Source: an uncultured Gammaproteobacteria bacterium (GTDB lineage Bacteria; Pseudomonadota; Gammaproteobacteria; Steroidobacterales; GCA-2729495). Taken from it: a stretch of DNA of 20,573 nt. The notes below the pieces were generated by a model. The model saw nothing but the letters and a program-made list of their open reading frames with translations. It was not told where the DNA came from and searched no databases. Position numbers and translations under genes: made by a program. Shown here piece after piece: positions 1-6,491 of this stretch. Position 1 is the first letter of the stretch; every line of letters begins with the position of its first letter. Location of the stretch: contig CALGMY010000284.1 of the NCBI GenBank assembly GCA_937958785.1, positions 1-20,573 of the forward strand. Reading direction: 5' to 3'.

Positions 1-2
1 GG

Positions 3-50
3 AGGTGCAACGTGCGCATGGACGGGCTCGACTTGGCGGTGAAGCGGTGA
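3..50 (+). CDS. 3' end of an unidentified gene (partial)
   Basis: An open frame enters from the left edge and stops at TGA 48-50. It encodes 15 residues ending in LDLAVKR. The C-terminus is too short to assign a family. It would converge on the - strand chorismate lyase-like gene, leaving only 34 bases between the two stop codons. A second frame also crosses the left edge, so the assignment as coding is tentative. Confidence 0.35.
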   Translation, partial: RCNVRMDGLDLAVKR

Positions 51-64
51 ATTTACCGCAAACA

Positions 65-78
65 GCGCCGGCCGGCGC
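65..78. terminator. GC-rich palindrome between convergent gene ends
   Basis: GCGCCGG (65-71) is followed directly by its reverse complement CCGGCGC (72-78), a perfect 14-base palindrome. It lies between the stop of the left-edge gene and the stop of the - strand gene, where a bidirectional terminator would be expected. There is no T tract on either side, so it is a weak candidate and may only be a compositional palindrome. Confidence 0.25.
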
Positions 79-84
79 CGCCGC

Positions 85-708
85 TCACGCGCGGAGCGTC
101 CAGGGGAACCGCTCTGTGATCAGCATCAGGGGTTCTGCGCCGGCGCTCACTCGATAGGTGCGGGTGAGGAAATCGGGCGGGCCGGCGGCCGCCACGGGTG
201 CCGGCAGCACCACGCCCCGCTCCCGGCCGTACCAGAGTCCCTCCCGCCTGGACTCGAAGCCCGGGAGCAGCAGGAGCTGTCCGATGCTGAGCCCGCCGGA
301 ATCGAGCCCGGCGCGAAGCGCGGCGGGCAGCCGGTCGGCGCAGATCAGCGACTCGGCGAAGGCGAACAGCCGCTGGCTGTGGGCACCCCGCAGCAGGACG
401 GCCCGCCGGATCACGGTGCCCGCGGAGGTCAGCCCGAGCCAGGGGGCACCGGGCAACCCGGCCACGTCGCGAGCGGGCACGGCGAGCTGCTCCAGGGGCT
501 GGACCGTCACGGGCTCGAGGGCCCACGCGGCGAGAAAGGTGGTGACGGTGCCGTCGATGACGAGGAGCGCGCGCTGGAGTGGCGAGAGGTCGCCGGCAGC
601 GACGGCCGTGAGTCCCGCGGGGCGACGGTCCTGGGCGAGGAATGCACGCGCGACCGGATCGAAGTCCGGTGCGCCGGTGCGCAGTGGTCGCGGACTGTCG
701 TTCGGCAT
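85..708 (-). CDS. Chorismate-pyruvate lyase-like protein (UbiC/DUF98 family)
   Basis: Encodes 207 aa. Family members cleave chorismate to 4-hydroxybenzoate and pyruvate in the cytoplasm, the first step of ubiquinone and some aryl pigment pathways. Visible family hallmarks are LQRALLVIDGTVTTFLAAW (residues 44-62), an Arg-led strand IRRAVLLRG (100-108) matching the usual REVLL-type segment, FAESLI (117-122), IGQLL (142-146), RTYRV (183-187) and the C-terminal MLITERFP (195-202). The Glu in that last motif corresponds to the catalytic or binding Glu of UbiC. The usual Glu after the first Arg of REVLL is Arg here. The chosen ATG at 706-708 follows GGAAGAG; the longer frame, up to 846, runs into the divergent hydrolase and begins with low-complexity residues. 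At 207 aa it is longer than E. coli UbiC (about 165 aa). The family is fairly sure; the pathway is not shown by the neighbours. Confidence 0.78.
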   Translation of the reverse strand: MPNDSPRPLRTGAPDFDPVARAFLAQDRRPAGLTAVAAGDLSPLQRALLVIDGTVTTFLAAWALEPVTVQPLEQLAVPARDVAGLPGAPWLGLTSAGTVIRRAVLLRGAHSQRLFAFAESLICADRLPAALRAGLDSGGLSIGQLLLLPGFESRREGLWYGRERGVVLPAPVAAAGPPDFLTRTYRVSAGAEPLMLITERFPWTLRA

Positions 709-766
709 CGGCTCTTCCGCCCCCTCGGCCGGCAAGGGCACTACCGGCCCGCCTGCAAGCGCGGGC

Positions 767-772
767 ATCATA
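767..772 (-). promoter_or_regulatory. -10-like hexamer in the divergent intergenic region
   Basis: The - strand reads TATGAT, five of six bases of the sigma70 -10 consensus, 58 bases upstream of the chorismate lyase-like ATG. No good -35 hexamer lies 16-18 bases further upstream (the region reads roughly TGTTCC). The 91-base divergent spacer also holds a GCCCGC...GCGGGC inverted repeat. I cannot point to a promoter for the + strand hydrolase. Confidence 0.22.
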
Positions 773-799
773 GCGCCGGTCCGGGCCCGGGAACACGCC

Positions 800-2458
800 A
801 TGACGACTGCCAGCGACGACGCCCTGCGCCGCGACTTCATCACCATCGACGGGGCCTTCGGCCCGCGGCAGGTGCATTACCGCCGCGGTGGTCGCGGCCC
901 CGTGGTGCTGTTGCTGCACCAGTCGCCCCAGTCCTCCCGCGAGATGGAGCCGCTCATTGCCGCCTGGGGTGGGTCATTCACGCTCATCGCGCCGGACTCG
1001 CCGGGCTACGGCTGCTCGACGCCCCTCCTGCGCGAGGGTCGCCCGGTGGCGACGGCCACGATGGACGACTTCGCCACGGCGACCCTGGAGTTCGCCGATG
1101 CCCTGGGTCTCGGCCGCTTTGGCATCTACGGCTTTCATACCGGTGCGAGTATCGGCACGGCGCTCGCCGCTGCCCATCCGGCGCGGATCTCAGCCCTGGC
1201 GGCCAATGGCCTCGTCGTGCTGACGCCGGCGGAGCGGGCGGTGATCCTCAGGGACTACCTGCCGCCGCTGGTGCCGCGCTGGGATGGTGGCCATCTTGCG
1301 TGGCTATGGGGCCGCATGCGGGAGCAGACCATCTTCTTCCCCTGGCACGACCGGCGGGCCGCCACCCGCATGGACTTCGACGTGCCGCCTGCGGACCGGC
1401 TGCAGGCCGGGCTGCTGGAGTTCCTGGCCGCCGGTGCGCATTACCCGGTGGCGTACCGGGCGGCCTTCGAGGACCGGGCGGAACTCCGCTTGCCGGCGTT
1501 TCGTGTCCCGCTGCTGGTCACGGCGGCGGCCCGGGACCCGCTCGGTGGCCATCTCGACCGGCTCGGCGGCCGCTCGGCGAGCGTGCAGGTGGAAGCCTCC
1601 GCGGATGCGGCGACGGCGCTCGCCCGGTGCCATGAGCATCTGGCCCGGCATCCGGGCGACCCCCCGCCGGCACGGATCGCCATGGCGCCGGCGAGCGGCC
1701 TCGCCGGCCCCGCCAGCCGCTACGGTGGTGTGCCGGGCGGGCAGGTGCGCGTGCTGCACCGGCCGGCCACCCGCCCTGCCCCGCTCCAGCCCGCGCTGGT
1801 GCTCCTCCATGCGCCGGGAGGTTCCGCCAGCACCGCCGACGGCATCGCGGCCACGCTCGCTGCCCACGGCGAGGTCTTCACCCCGGACCTTCCCGGCCAC
1901 GGCGCGAGCGACCCGGTCACCACCGCGGGCCAGGGCGGCGCCCTCGAGGGCACGCTGGACCGGCTGGCCGCGGCGCTGAAGCCCGCGCTGCCGGCCGGCA
2001 GGCCGGTGGTGATCGTGGCGCTGGGGGCGAGCGCGCTGGTGGGCACCCTGCTCGCGAAGCGGTTCGGCCCGGGCACCGGACTCGTGCGCGTCGACGGGCT
2101 GGCCGGTGACCCGGCATCCTGGCTCCGGGATGGCCTGCCCCCGCTCGCGCCCGTCTGGTACGGCGGGCACCTGCTCGAGGCCTGGCACCTGGTGCGCGAT
2201 GGCCGGGTGTTCACACCCTGGTTCCGCCGGGACCGCGGCGGCATCCGCGCCGGCGAGCCGGACCTGGATGACGGGCGCATCCAGCAGGAGGTCGGCGACC
2301 TGCTCCGCGCCAACGGGGCGTGGCAGGCACTCCTGCGGGACGTGCTGGAGCACGCGCCGGCCACCGCGGTCGCCCTGTCCGGCCCGGTCGTCGACCTGCC
2401 CGGGGTGCCATCGGACTGGTCGGCGCCGCTGGCCCAGGCCGGCGCCCCTGCAAGTTGA
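800..2458 (+). CDS. Tandem-duplicated alpha/beta hydrolase-fold protein
   Basis: Encodes 552 aa in two related alpha/beta hydrolase halves. Half 1 (about residues 12-285) has the oxyanion strand VVLLLHQSP (35-43), DSPGYGCS (66-73), nucleophile-elbow region YGFHTGASIG (110-119) and strand LLVTAAARDP (238-247). Half 2 (about 315-540) has ALVLLHAPGG (332-341), DLPGHGASD (363-371) and ALGASALVG (407-415). Both carry the same cap-like motif, LPPLxPxWxGGHLxxxW followed by an F-x-P-W element, at 154-182 and 446-474; this proves internal duplication. The elbow nucleophile position is His113 in half 1 and Ser411 in half 2. Half 2 ends about 80 residues after its cap motif, without a clear acid/His pair. 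The ATG at 800 follows GGGAA at 789-793; the upstream open frame overlaps the divergent gene and looks non-coding. The substrate is unknown. No signal peptide is seen, so it is probably cytoplasmic. Confidence 0.82.
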   Translation: MTTASDDALRRDFITIDGAFGPRQVHYRRGGRGPVVLLLHQSPQSSREMEPLIAAWGGSFTLIAPDSPGYGCSTPLLREGRPVATATMDDFATATLEFADALGLGRFGIYGFHTGASIGTALAAAHPARISALAANGLVVLTPAERAVILRDYLPPLVPRWDGGHLAWLWGRMREQTIFFPWHDRRAATRMDFDVPPADRLQAGLLEFLAAGAHYPVAYRAAFEDRAELRLPAFRVPLLVTAAARDPLGGHLDRLGGRSASVQVEASADAATALARCHEHLARHPGDPPPARIAMAPASGLAGPASRYGGVPGGQVRVLHRPATRPAPLQPALVLLHAPGGSASTADGIAATLAAHGEVFTPDLPGHGASDPVTTAGQGGALEGTLDRLAAALKPALPAGRPVVIVALGASALVGTLLAKRFGPGTGLVRVDGLAGDPASWLRDGLPPLAPVWYGGHLLEAWHLVRDGRVFTPWFRRDRGGIRAGEPDLDDGRIQQEVGDLLRANGAWQALLRDVLEHAPATAVALSGPVVDLPGVPSDWSAPLAQAGAPAS

Positions 2459-2482
2459 CGCCCGGGGTCGCCGCCGTATACT
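2455..2482 (+). promoter_or_regulatory. Sigma70-type promoter of the ompA-like operon
   Basis: TTGACG (2455-2460) and TATACT (2477-2482) match the -35 and -10 consensus at five of six bases each, with a 16-base spacer. The -35 overlaps the TGA of the preceding hydrolase gene. Transcription would begin near 2489, giving a leader of about 146 nt before the OmpA-like start codon. This is the best-formed promoter in the window. Confidence 0.6.
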
Positions 2483-2488
2483 CCCAAG

Positions 2489-2634
2489 GGCAATCAAGCC
2501 GGGGCGCATCCAAGAACGAGTGTCCATTTGGGGGACAACGCGCCCACACCCGGCGTCGCCCGGCGGCCAACCGTGCACACTTCCCCGGGCAAGACTTCCG
2601 AAGTCCGAACCCTGTTGTTGAGGAGCCTGCGTAA
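2489..2634 (+). other. Long 5' leader of the ompA-like gene
   Basis: About 146 untranslated bases are predicted between the promoter and the OmpA-like ATG. Small hairpins are visible: TGTCC/GGACA (2521-2525 and 2533-2537) and GACTT/AAGTC (2593-2597 and 2601-2605). A GTG-started frame of 33 codons (2520-2621) ends in Pro-Cys-Cys, and its TGA overlaps the AGGAG ribosome site (2621-2625). It has only a weak ribosome site, so I do not call it a gene. OmpA mRNAs are known for long, stabilising leaders in enterobacteria; whether this one acts similarly is inference. Confidence 0.35.
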
Positions 2635-3711
2635 ATGAAACGGTGTTTGACGGCAATCGTGCTGGGTCTGGCTGCCACCTCGGCCATGGCGGCGGACGAC
2701 AAGACCGGCTGGAACGCCGGCATCGGCGCCGTGTTCGGTGACTACGCCTTCGACGACAACAACCTGGACGACAGCTCCACCGGCTTCAAGCTCTTCACGG
2801 GCTACCGCTTCAACCAGCTGCTCGGGGTCGAGGGCTCCTACCACAACTTCGGTGATTTCGAGGAAGACCTGGATCCGCCGAACCCCGGTGGCGAGGCCAA
2901 GGCCGAGCTGGACGGCTTCAGCGTCGCCGCCCTGCTGTTCGCACCCATCGCCAGTGAGAGCGTCGAGATCTACGGCAAGGGTGGCTACTACTTTTTCGAC
3001 CAGGAGGTCGTGGTGGCCGATGGCATCGGCAACGAGACGGTCGCCGGCAGCAACTCGCCGTCCGGCCTCATGCTCGGCGCGGGCTCCCGTTTTGGCATCA
3101 GCGAACAGTTCGCGGTGCGGGCCGAGGCCGACTGGTACGACATCGATGACGGCGACCTGTGGGCCCTGAACGTGGGCTTCGAGTACCTGTTTGGCCGCCC
3201 GGCGGCGGCCCCCGTGGCGGCGGCCGTGGCAGCACCGGCTCCGGCACCGGCTCCGGTTGCCCCCCCGCCCCCCCCCGCCGATGCGGACGGCGACGGGGTC
3301 GTGGACGCCAGCGACCAGTGTCCGGACACGCCCCGGGGTGACCGGGTCGGCACCCAGGGCTGCTCCTGCGATATCACCCGCCAGGTGCGGTTCGTCACCG
3401 ATTCCGCGGAACTGACCGACGAGGACATGGCCATCCTCGACGAGGTGGCCGAGACCCTCACGCGGCTCAAGTTCGTGTCCGGTACGGTGATCGGCCATAC
3501 CGACAGCTCGGGTCCGGATGAATACAACCAGGCCCTCTCCGAGCGCCGTGCCCGGTCCGTGGCGACCTACCTCGAGGGCAAGGGCATCGGTAGCGGGCGC
3601 CTGGCCGTTTCCGGGGCTGGCGAGAGCGAGCCGGTGGCGGACAACGCCACGGCCGAGGGCCGCGCCGAGAACCGGCGCGTCGTTCTCCGGCGCACGGATT
3701 GCGCCCAGTAG
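2635..3711 (+). CDS. OmpA-family outer membrane protein with TSP3 linker
   Basis: Encodes 358 aa: a signal peptide (1-19 or 20, cut near SAMA/ADD), an eight-strand-type beta-barrel domain (about 24-187), an Ala/Pro-rich linker (188-214), a calcium-binding thrombospondin type 3 style segment DADGDGVVDASDQCPDTP (216-233), and a C-terminal OmpA peptidoglycan-binding domain (about 248-352). The last contains GHTDSSGPDEYNQALSERRA (287-306), with the conserved Asp and Arg that bind diaminopimelate in this family. It should span the outer membrane and anchor it to the cell wall. AGGAG at 2621-2625 sits nine bases before the ATG. The barrel is closely related to the next gene. A long C tract lies in the linker-coding part. 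It is probably the first gene of an operon with the next two. Assignment to the family is firm; any specific transport or adhesion role is unknown. Confidence 0.93.
   Translation: MKRCLTAIVLGLAATSAMAADDKTGWNAGIGAVFGDYAFDDNNLDDSSTGFKLFTGYRFNQLLGVEGSYHNFGDFEEDLDPPNPGGEAKAELDGFSVAALLFAPIASESVEIYGKGGYYFFDQEVVVADGIGNETVAGSNSPSGLMLGAGSRFGISEQFAVRAEADWYDIDDGDLWALNVGFEYLFGRPAAAPVAAAVAAPAPAPAPVAPPPPPADADGDGVVDASDQCPDTPRGDRVGTQGCSCDITRQVRFVTDSAELTDEDMAILDEVAETLTRLKFVSGTVIGHTDSSGPDEYNQALSERRARSVATYLEGKGIGSGRLAVSGAGESEPVADNATAEGRAENRRVVLRRTDCAQ
3260..3276 (+). repeat. Interrupted poly-C tract in the OmpA-like linker
   Basis: Seven C residues (3260-3266), one G, then nine C residues (3268-3276) encode the run of prolines before the TSP3 segment. 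A length change of one or two bases would separate the barrel from the OmpA domain by frameshift. Tracts like this can be slippage hotspots and also sequencing-error hotspots. Confidence 0.85.
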
Positions 3712-3734
3712 CCGCTGCGGACGGAGCGACGCCC

Positions 3735-4334
3735 ATGGCCTCACGCAAATTGATCCGGACGAAGATCATCCCGACCGTGCCTGCCGGCGTGCTGGCTGCC
3801 CTGCTGGCCGGCACCCCCCTGCTGGCGACTGCGGGTCCGGCAGATCCGGGCTTCCGGATCGGCGCCGCGGCACTGTTCGCCGAGTACGATCTCGACGGCG
3901 GCAGCCTCGACGACAGCTCGGTGGGTTTCCGCGGCTTTGCCCAGTACCGCTTCAACCGGGTCCTGGCGGTCGAGATGTCCTGGCTCAATACCGGTGACTT
4001 CGAGCAGGACAACGAGCCCGGTGAGGACGGTGGCGACGCCACGCTCAGCGCCAACGGTTTCGTCTTCGACGTGGTGGGCTACTTGCCCTTCTCGCCGGAG
4101 AACCTGCAGCTGTTCGGCAAGGCAGGGTTCTTCGACCTGGACCAGGACCTCGAGATCGACGGCATCACGGCCAGCGCCCGGAGCGCGGACGGCCTGACCT
4201 TCGGTGCCGGCGCCGATCTCGCGGTGGCGGAAGACTGGGACCTGCGCCTCGAGGGCAACTGGTACGACTTCGACGGTGCCGACTTCTGGACCGTGTCCCT
4301 CGGCATCAGTTACCGGTTCGGCCAGCCCGAGTAG
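3735..4334 (+). CDS. Small outer-membrane beta-barrel protein, paralogue of the upstream OmpA barrel
   Basis: Encodes 199 aa. A hydrophobic export segment (about residues 14-33, ending LLATAG) precedes a beta-barrel domain with alternating aromatic strands and a C-terminal strand LGISYRFGQPE. It shares extended patterns with the upstream OmpA-like protein: LDDSSxGFxxFxxYRFNxxLxVE, then GDFEQD versus GDFEED, then FGKAGFFDLDQ versus YGKGGYYFFDQ, then GNWYDFDGADFWTVSLG versus ADWYDIDDGDLWALNVG. It therefore looks like a tandem duplicate lacking the linker, TSP3 and OmpA domains. The ATG at 3735 has GGAG at 3723-3726; a TTG at 3699 would give a longer form but overlaps the previous gene. The gap to the upstream gene is 23 bases, so co-transcription is likely. 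The function beyond barrel formation is unknown. Confidence 0.85.
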   Translation: MASRKLIRTKIIPTVPAGVLAALLAGTPLLATAGPADPGFRIGAAALFAEYDLDGGSLDDSSVGFRGFAQYRFNRVLAVEMSWLNTGDFEQDNEPGEDGGDATLSANGFVFDVVGYLPFSPENLQLFGKAGFFDLDQDLEIDGITASARSADGLTFGAGADLAVAEDWDLRLEGNWYDFDGADFWTVSLGISYRFGQPE

Positions 4335-4353
4335 CCGGCTCCGCGACAGTCCC

Positions 4354-6354
4354 GTGGCGCGGCACCGGCCGGTTCTCTTCCTGCTGTGTGCCCTGCTCGG
4401 CCACGGCATCGCCTGGGCGGACGCCGGCTGGACCGCCTACGGCGGTGATGCCGGCGGGTCCCATTACTCGCCACTCGCCCAGATCGACCGCAGCAACGTC
4501 GGGCAGCTGGTAAAGGCCTGGGAATACCGTACCGGCGAACTCGCCCGGCATCCCGACCGCCAGCAGTTCGCGAGCTTCCACGTCACGCCGCTCCTGCTGC
4601 CGCCGGGTGCAGGCCAGTCCCTCGTGTTCTGCACCCCGTTCAACCGGCTCATCGCCCTCGATCCGGCCACCGGCACCGAGCGCTGGGTGTTCGATCCGGG
4701 CCTCGAGCTCGGGCCCGTCGGCTCCCGGTACAACTGCCGTGGCATCGCCTATTGGGAGGACCCGGACGCCGCGCCGGGCAGCGCCTGCCGCCACCGGCTG
4801 TACATGGGCACTGGCGACCTGCGACTCCTGGCGGTCGACGGGCGCACCGGCCGGGCCTGCGCGGGCTTCGGCACGGCGGGCAGCGTCGACGTGAGATCCC
4901 TGGTGCTCGCCGAGGCCGAGGCCCGGGCTGCCCGGATCGGCCGGCCCGTGGACTTCCGGCCGGGAGACGTGCAGTTCTCGTCGCCACCGACCATCGCCGG
5001 CACCGTCGTCGTGGTCGGCTCGGCCAACAACACCAAGTTCCGGCGCAACGACGGCCCGAGTGGCGCCGTGCGGGCCTTCGACCTGCGCGACGGCCGGTTG
5101 CGCTGGAGCTTCGACCCGGTACCACGCAATCCCGGCGATCCCGCTGCCGCCGGCTGGACCGCCGAGGCCCTGGCCACCACGGGTGCAGCCAACGTCTGGA
5201 GCATCATGTCCTACGACGCCGCCCGGGACCTGGTGTTCCTGCCAACGGCGAGCGCGGCACCGGACTTCTTCGGTGGCACGCGGCCGGGCGACAACCGTTA
5301 CGCCAACTCCGTGGTGGCCCTGCGGGCGGCCACTGGCGAGGTCGCCTGGCACTACCAGCTGGTGCACCACGACGTCTGGGACATCGACCTCCCCGCCCAG
5401 CCGATGCTGCTCGACCTGGCACTCGGCGGACGGGCGGTGCCCTCGGTGGTGCAGATCACCAAGATGGGCCTCGTGTTCGCCTTCGACCGGGCCACCGGCG
5501 AACCCGTGCTGCCCATCGAGGAGCGGCCCGTGCCGGGGGGCGGCGTGCCGGGGGAACAGCTCTCCCCCACCCAGCCTTTCCCGGTGACCATCCCGCCGCT
5601 GGTGAAGGGCGGCCTGGGACCCGAGGATGCCTGGGGTTACACCTTCCTCGACCGGGCCGTGTGCCGGCGCCTCATCGAGAATGCCCGGCACGGGGAGTAC
5701 TACCTCCCACCGAGCCGGGAGGGCACGGTGAATTTCCCCGGCATGGCGGTCACCAACTGGGGCGGCGGGGGCTTCGATCCCGGCCGCCAGCTGCTCGTGC
5801 TGCCGGTGAACCGGGCGCCGACCTTCACCCAGCTGATACCCCTCGACGAACTGGATCCGGCGGTGCTCGGCAATCCCATGGCCGGGCTCATGGGCAACCC
5901 GGGCAAGCTCGATGGCACGCCCTACGCCCAGGTGTTCAAGCCGCTGCTCTCCCCGCTCTTCTCGCCGTGCAATCCGCCTCCCTGGGGCGAACTCGTCGCC
6001 CTCGACCTCGCCACGGGCGAGACGCGGTGGCGGGTACCCCTCGGCGTGCTGGACAAGCTGGTGCGGCTGCCCCTGCCGTTGCGCTGGGGCACGCCGACGT
6101 CCGGCGGGCCCATCGTCACCGGAGGGGGCCTCGTCTTCATCGGGGCCACCATGGATGAGCGCTTCCGGGCCTTCGACGTGGAGACCGGCGAGGAGCTCTG
6201 GCAGGATTCGACGCCCACCGCCGCCATGGCGACGCCCATGACCTACGAGGTGGGGGGCCGCCAGTTCGTGGTCGTGGCGGCGGGGGGCCACATGTGGCAG
6301 TACGCGTTCAAGATGGGCGACTCCCTCATCGCCTGGCGGCTCCGGGACCCCTGA
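4354..6354 (+). CDS. Exported PQQ-dependent dehydrogenase (membrane glucose/quinate dehydrogenase type)
   Basis: Encodes 666 aa of a quinoprotein beta-propeller. A signal peptide (about 1-22, cut after GIAWA) replaces the five-helix membrane anchor of E. coli glucose dehydrogenase, so the enzyme should be free or peripheral in the periplasm. Family motifs are WTAYGGDAGGSHYSPL (26-41), FNRLIALDPATG (96-107), CRGIAYWE (128-135), GAANVWSIMSYD (277-288), PDFFGGTRPGDNRYANS (303-319), VHHDVWDIDLPAQP (337-350, holding the catalytic-base Asp region) and, near the end, repeated WG-x-P, GGGLVFIGA and AAGGH blocks. Enzymes of this family oxidise sugars or polyols and pass electrons to quinone; the substrate cannot be read here. 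The start is GTG 4354, because the open frame further upstream lies inside the barrel gene. No strong ribosome site is visible, consistent with coupling to the barrel gene 19 bases upstream. No PQQ biosynthesis gene is in the window. Confidence 0.9.
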   Translation: MARHRPVLFLLCALLGHGIAWADAGWTAYGGDAGGSHYSPLAQIDRSNVGQLVKAWEYRTGELARHPDRQQFASFHVTPLLLPPGAGQSLVFCTPFNRLIALDPATGTERWVFDPGLELGPVGSRYNCRGIAYWEDPDAAPGSACRHRLYMGTGDLRLLAVDGRTGRACAGFGTAGSVDVRSLVLAEAEARAARIGRPVDFRPGDVQFSSPPTIAGTVVVVGSANNTKFRRNDGPSGAVRAFDLRDGRLRWSFDPVPRNPGDPAAAGWTAEALATTGAANVWSIMSYDAARDLVFLPTASAAPDFFGGTRPGDNRYANSVVALRAATGEVAWHYQLVHHDVWDIDLPAQPMLLDLALGGRAVPSVVQITKMGLVFAFDRATGEPVLPIEERPVPGGGVPGEQLSPTQPFPVTIPPLVKGGLGPEDAWGYTFLDRAVCRRLIENARHGEYYLPPSREGTVNFPGMAVTNWGGGGFDPGRQLLVLPVNRAPTFTQLIPLDELDPAVLGNPMAGLMGNPGKLDGTPYAQVFKPLLSPLFSPCNPPPWGELVALDLATGETRWRVPLGVLDKLVRLPLPLRWGTPTSGGPIVTGGGLVFIGATMDERFRAFDVETGEELWQDSTPTAAMATPMTYEVGGRQFVVVAAGGHMWQYAFKMGDSLIAWRLRDP

Positions 6355-6415
6355 CCGCCCCCGCCCTGCCCCGAGCGCCGTTTTGCGCCGCACTAACGAG
6401 GCATGTCCCCGATTC

Positions 6416-6431
6416 TGTGAGGCGGCGCACG
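6416..6431 (+). promoter_or_regulatory. CRP/Vfr-like half-site upstream of the pilus operon
   Basis: TGTGA (6416-6420), six bases, then GCACG (6427-6431) resembles TGTGA-N6-TCACA with a good left half and a weak right half (three of five). The surrounding 12-mer CCGATTCTGTGA (6409-6420) recurs exactly before the major prepilin. The 137-base intergenic region (6355-6491) should hold the pilus operon promoter. CATAAA (6442-6447) and GATCCT (6453-6458) are weak -10 candidates; I see no convincing -35. Function is inferred. Confidence 0.3.
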
Positions 6432-6491
6432 ACCGACCCGACATAAAACCCTGATCCTAGCCGGGCCTTAAGTCAAAGGGCCGAAGGGCCA

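Noticed and set aside
158..799. N-terminal extension of the hydrolase open frame over the divergent gene
   Set aside because: It lies opposite the chorismate lyase-like gene, which has clear family motifs. The hydrolase similarity begins just after ATG 800, which has a ribosome site.
4204..4353. ATG-started extension of the PQQ dehydrogenase inside the barrel gene
   Set aside because: The added 50 residues have no export or membrane character and would bury the obvious signal peptide; GTG 4354 is the sensible start.
6389..6416. Possible sigma28 (flagellar-type) promoter around CCCGATTC before mshL
   Set aside because: Only about five of eight bases fit the -10 and no TAAA occurs 15 bases upstream; the same holds for the copy before the prepilin.
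6478..6490. Repeated GGGCC near the mshL start as a regulatory hairpin
   Set aside because: The copies are mostly direct repeats. The only inverted pairing is four bases because GGCC is self-complementary, too weak to claim.
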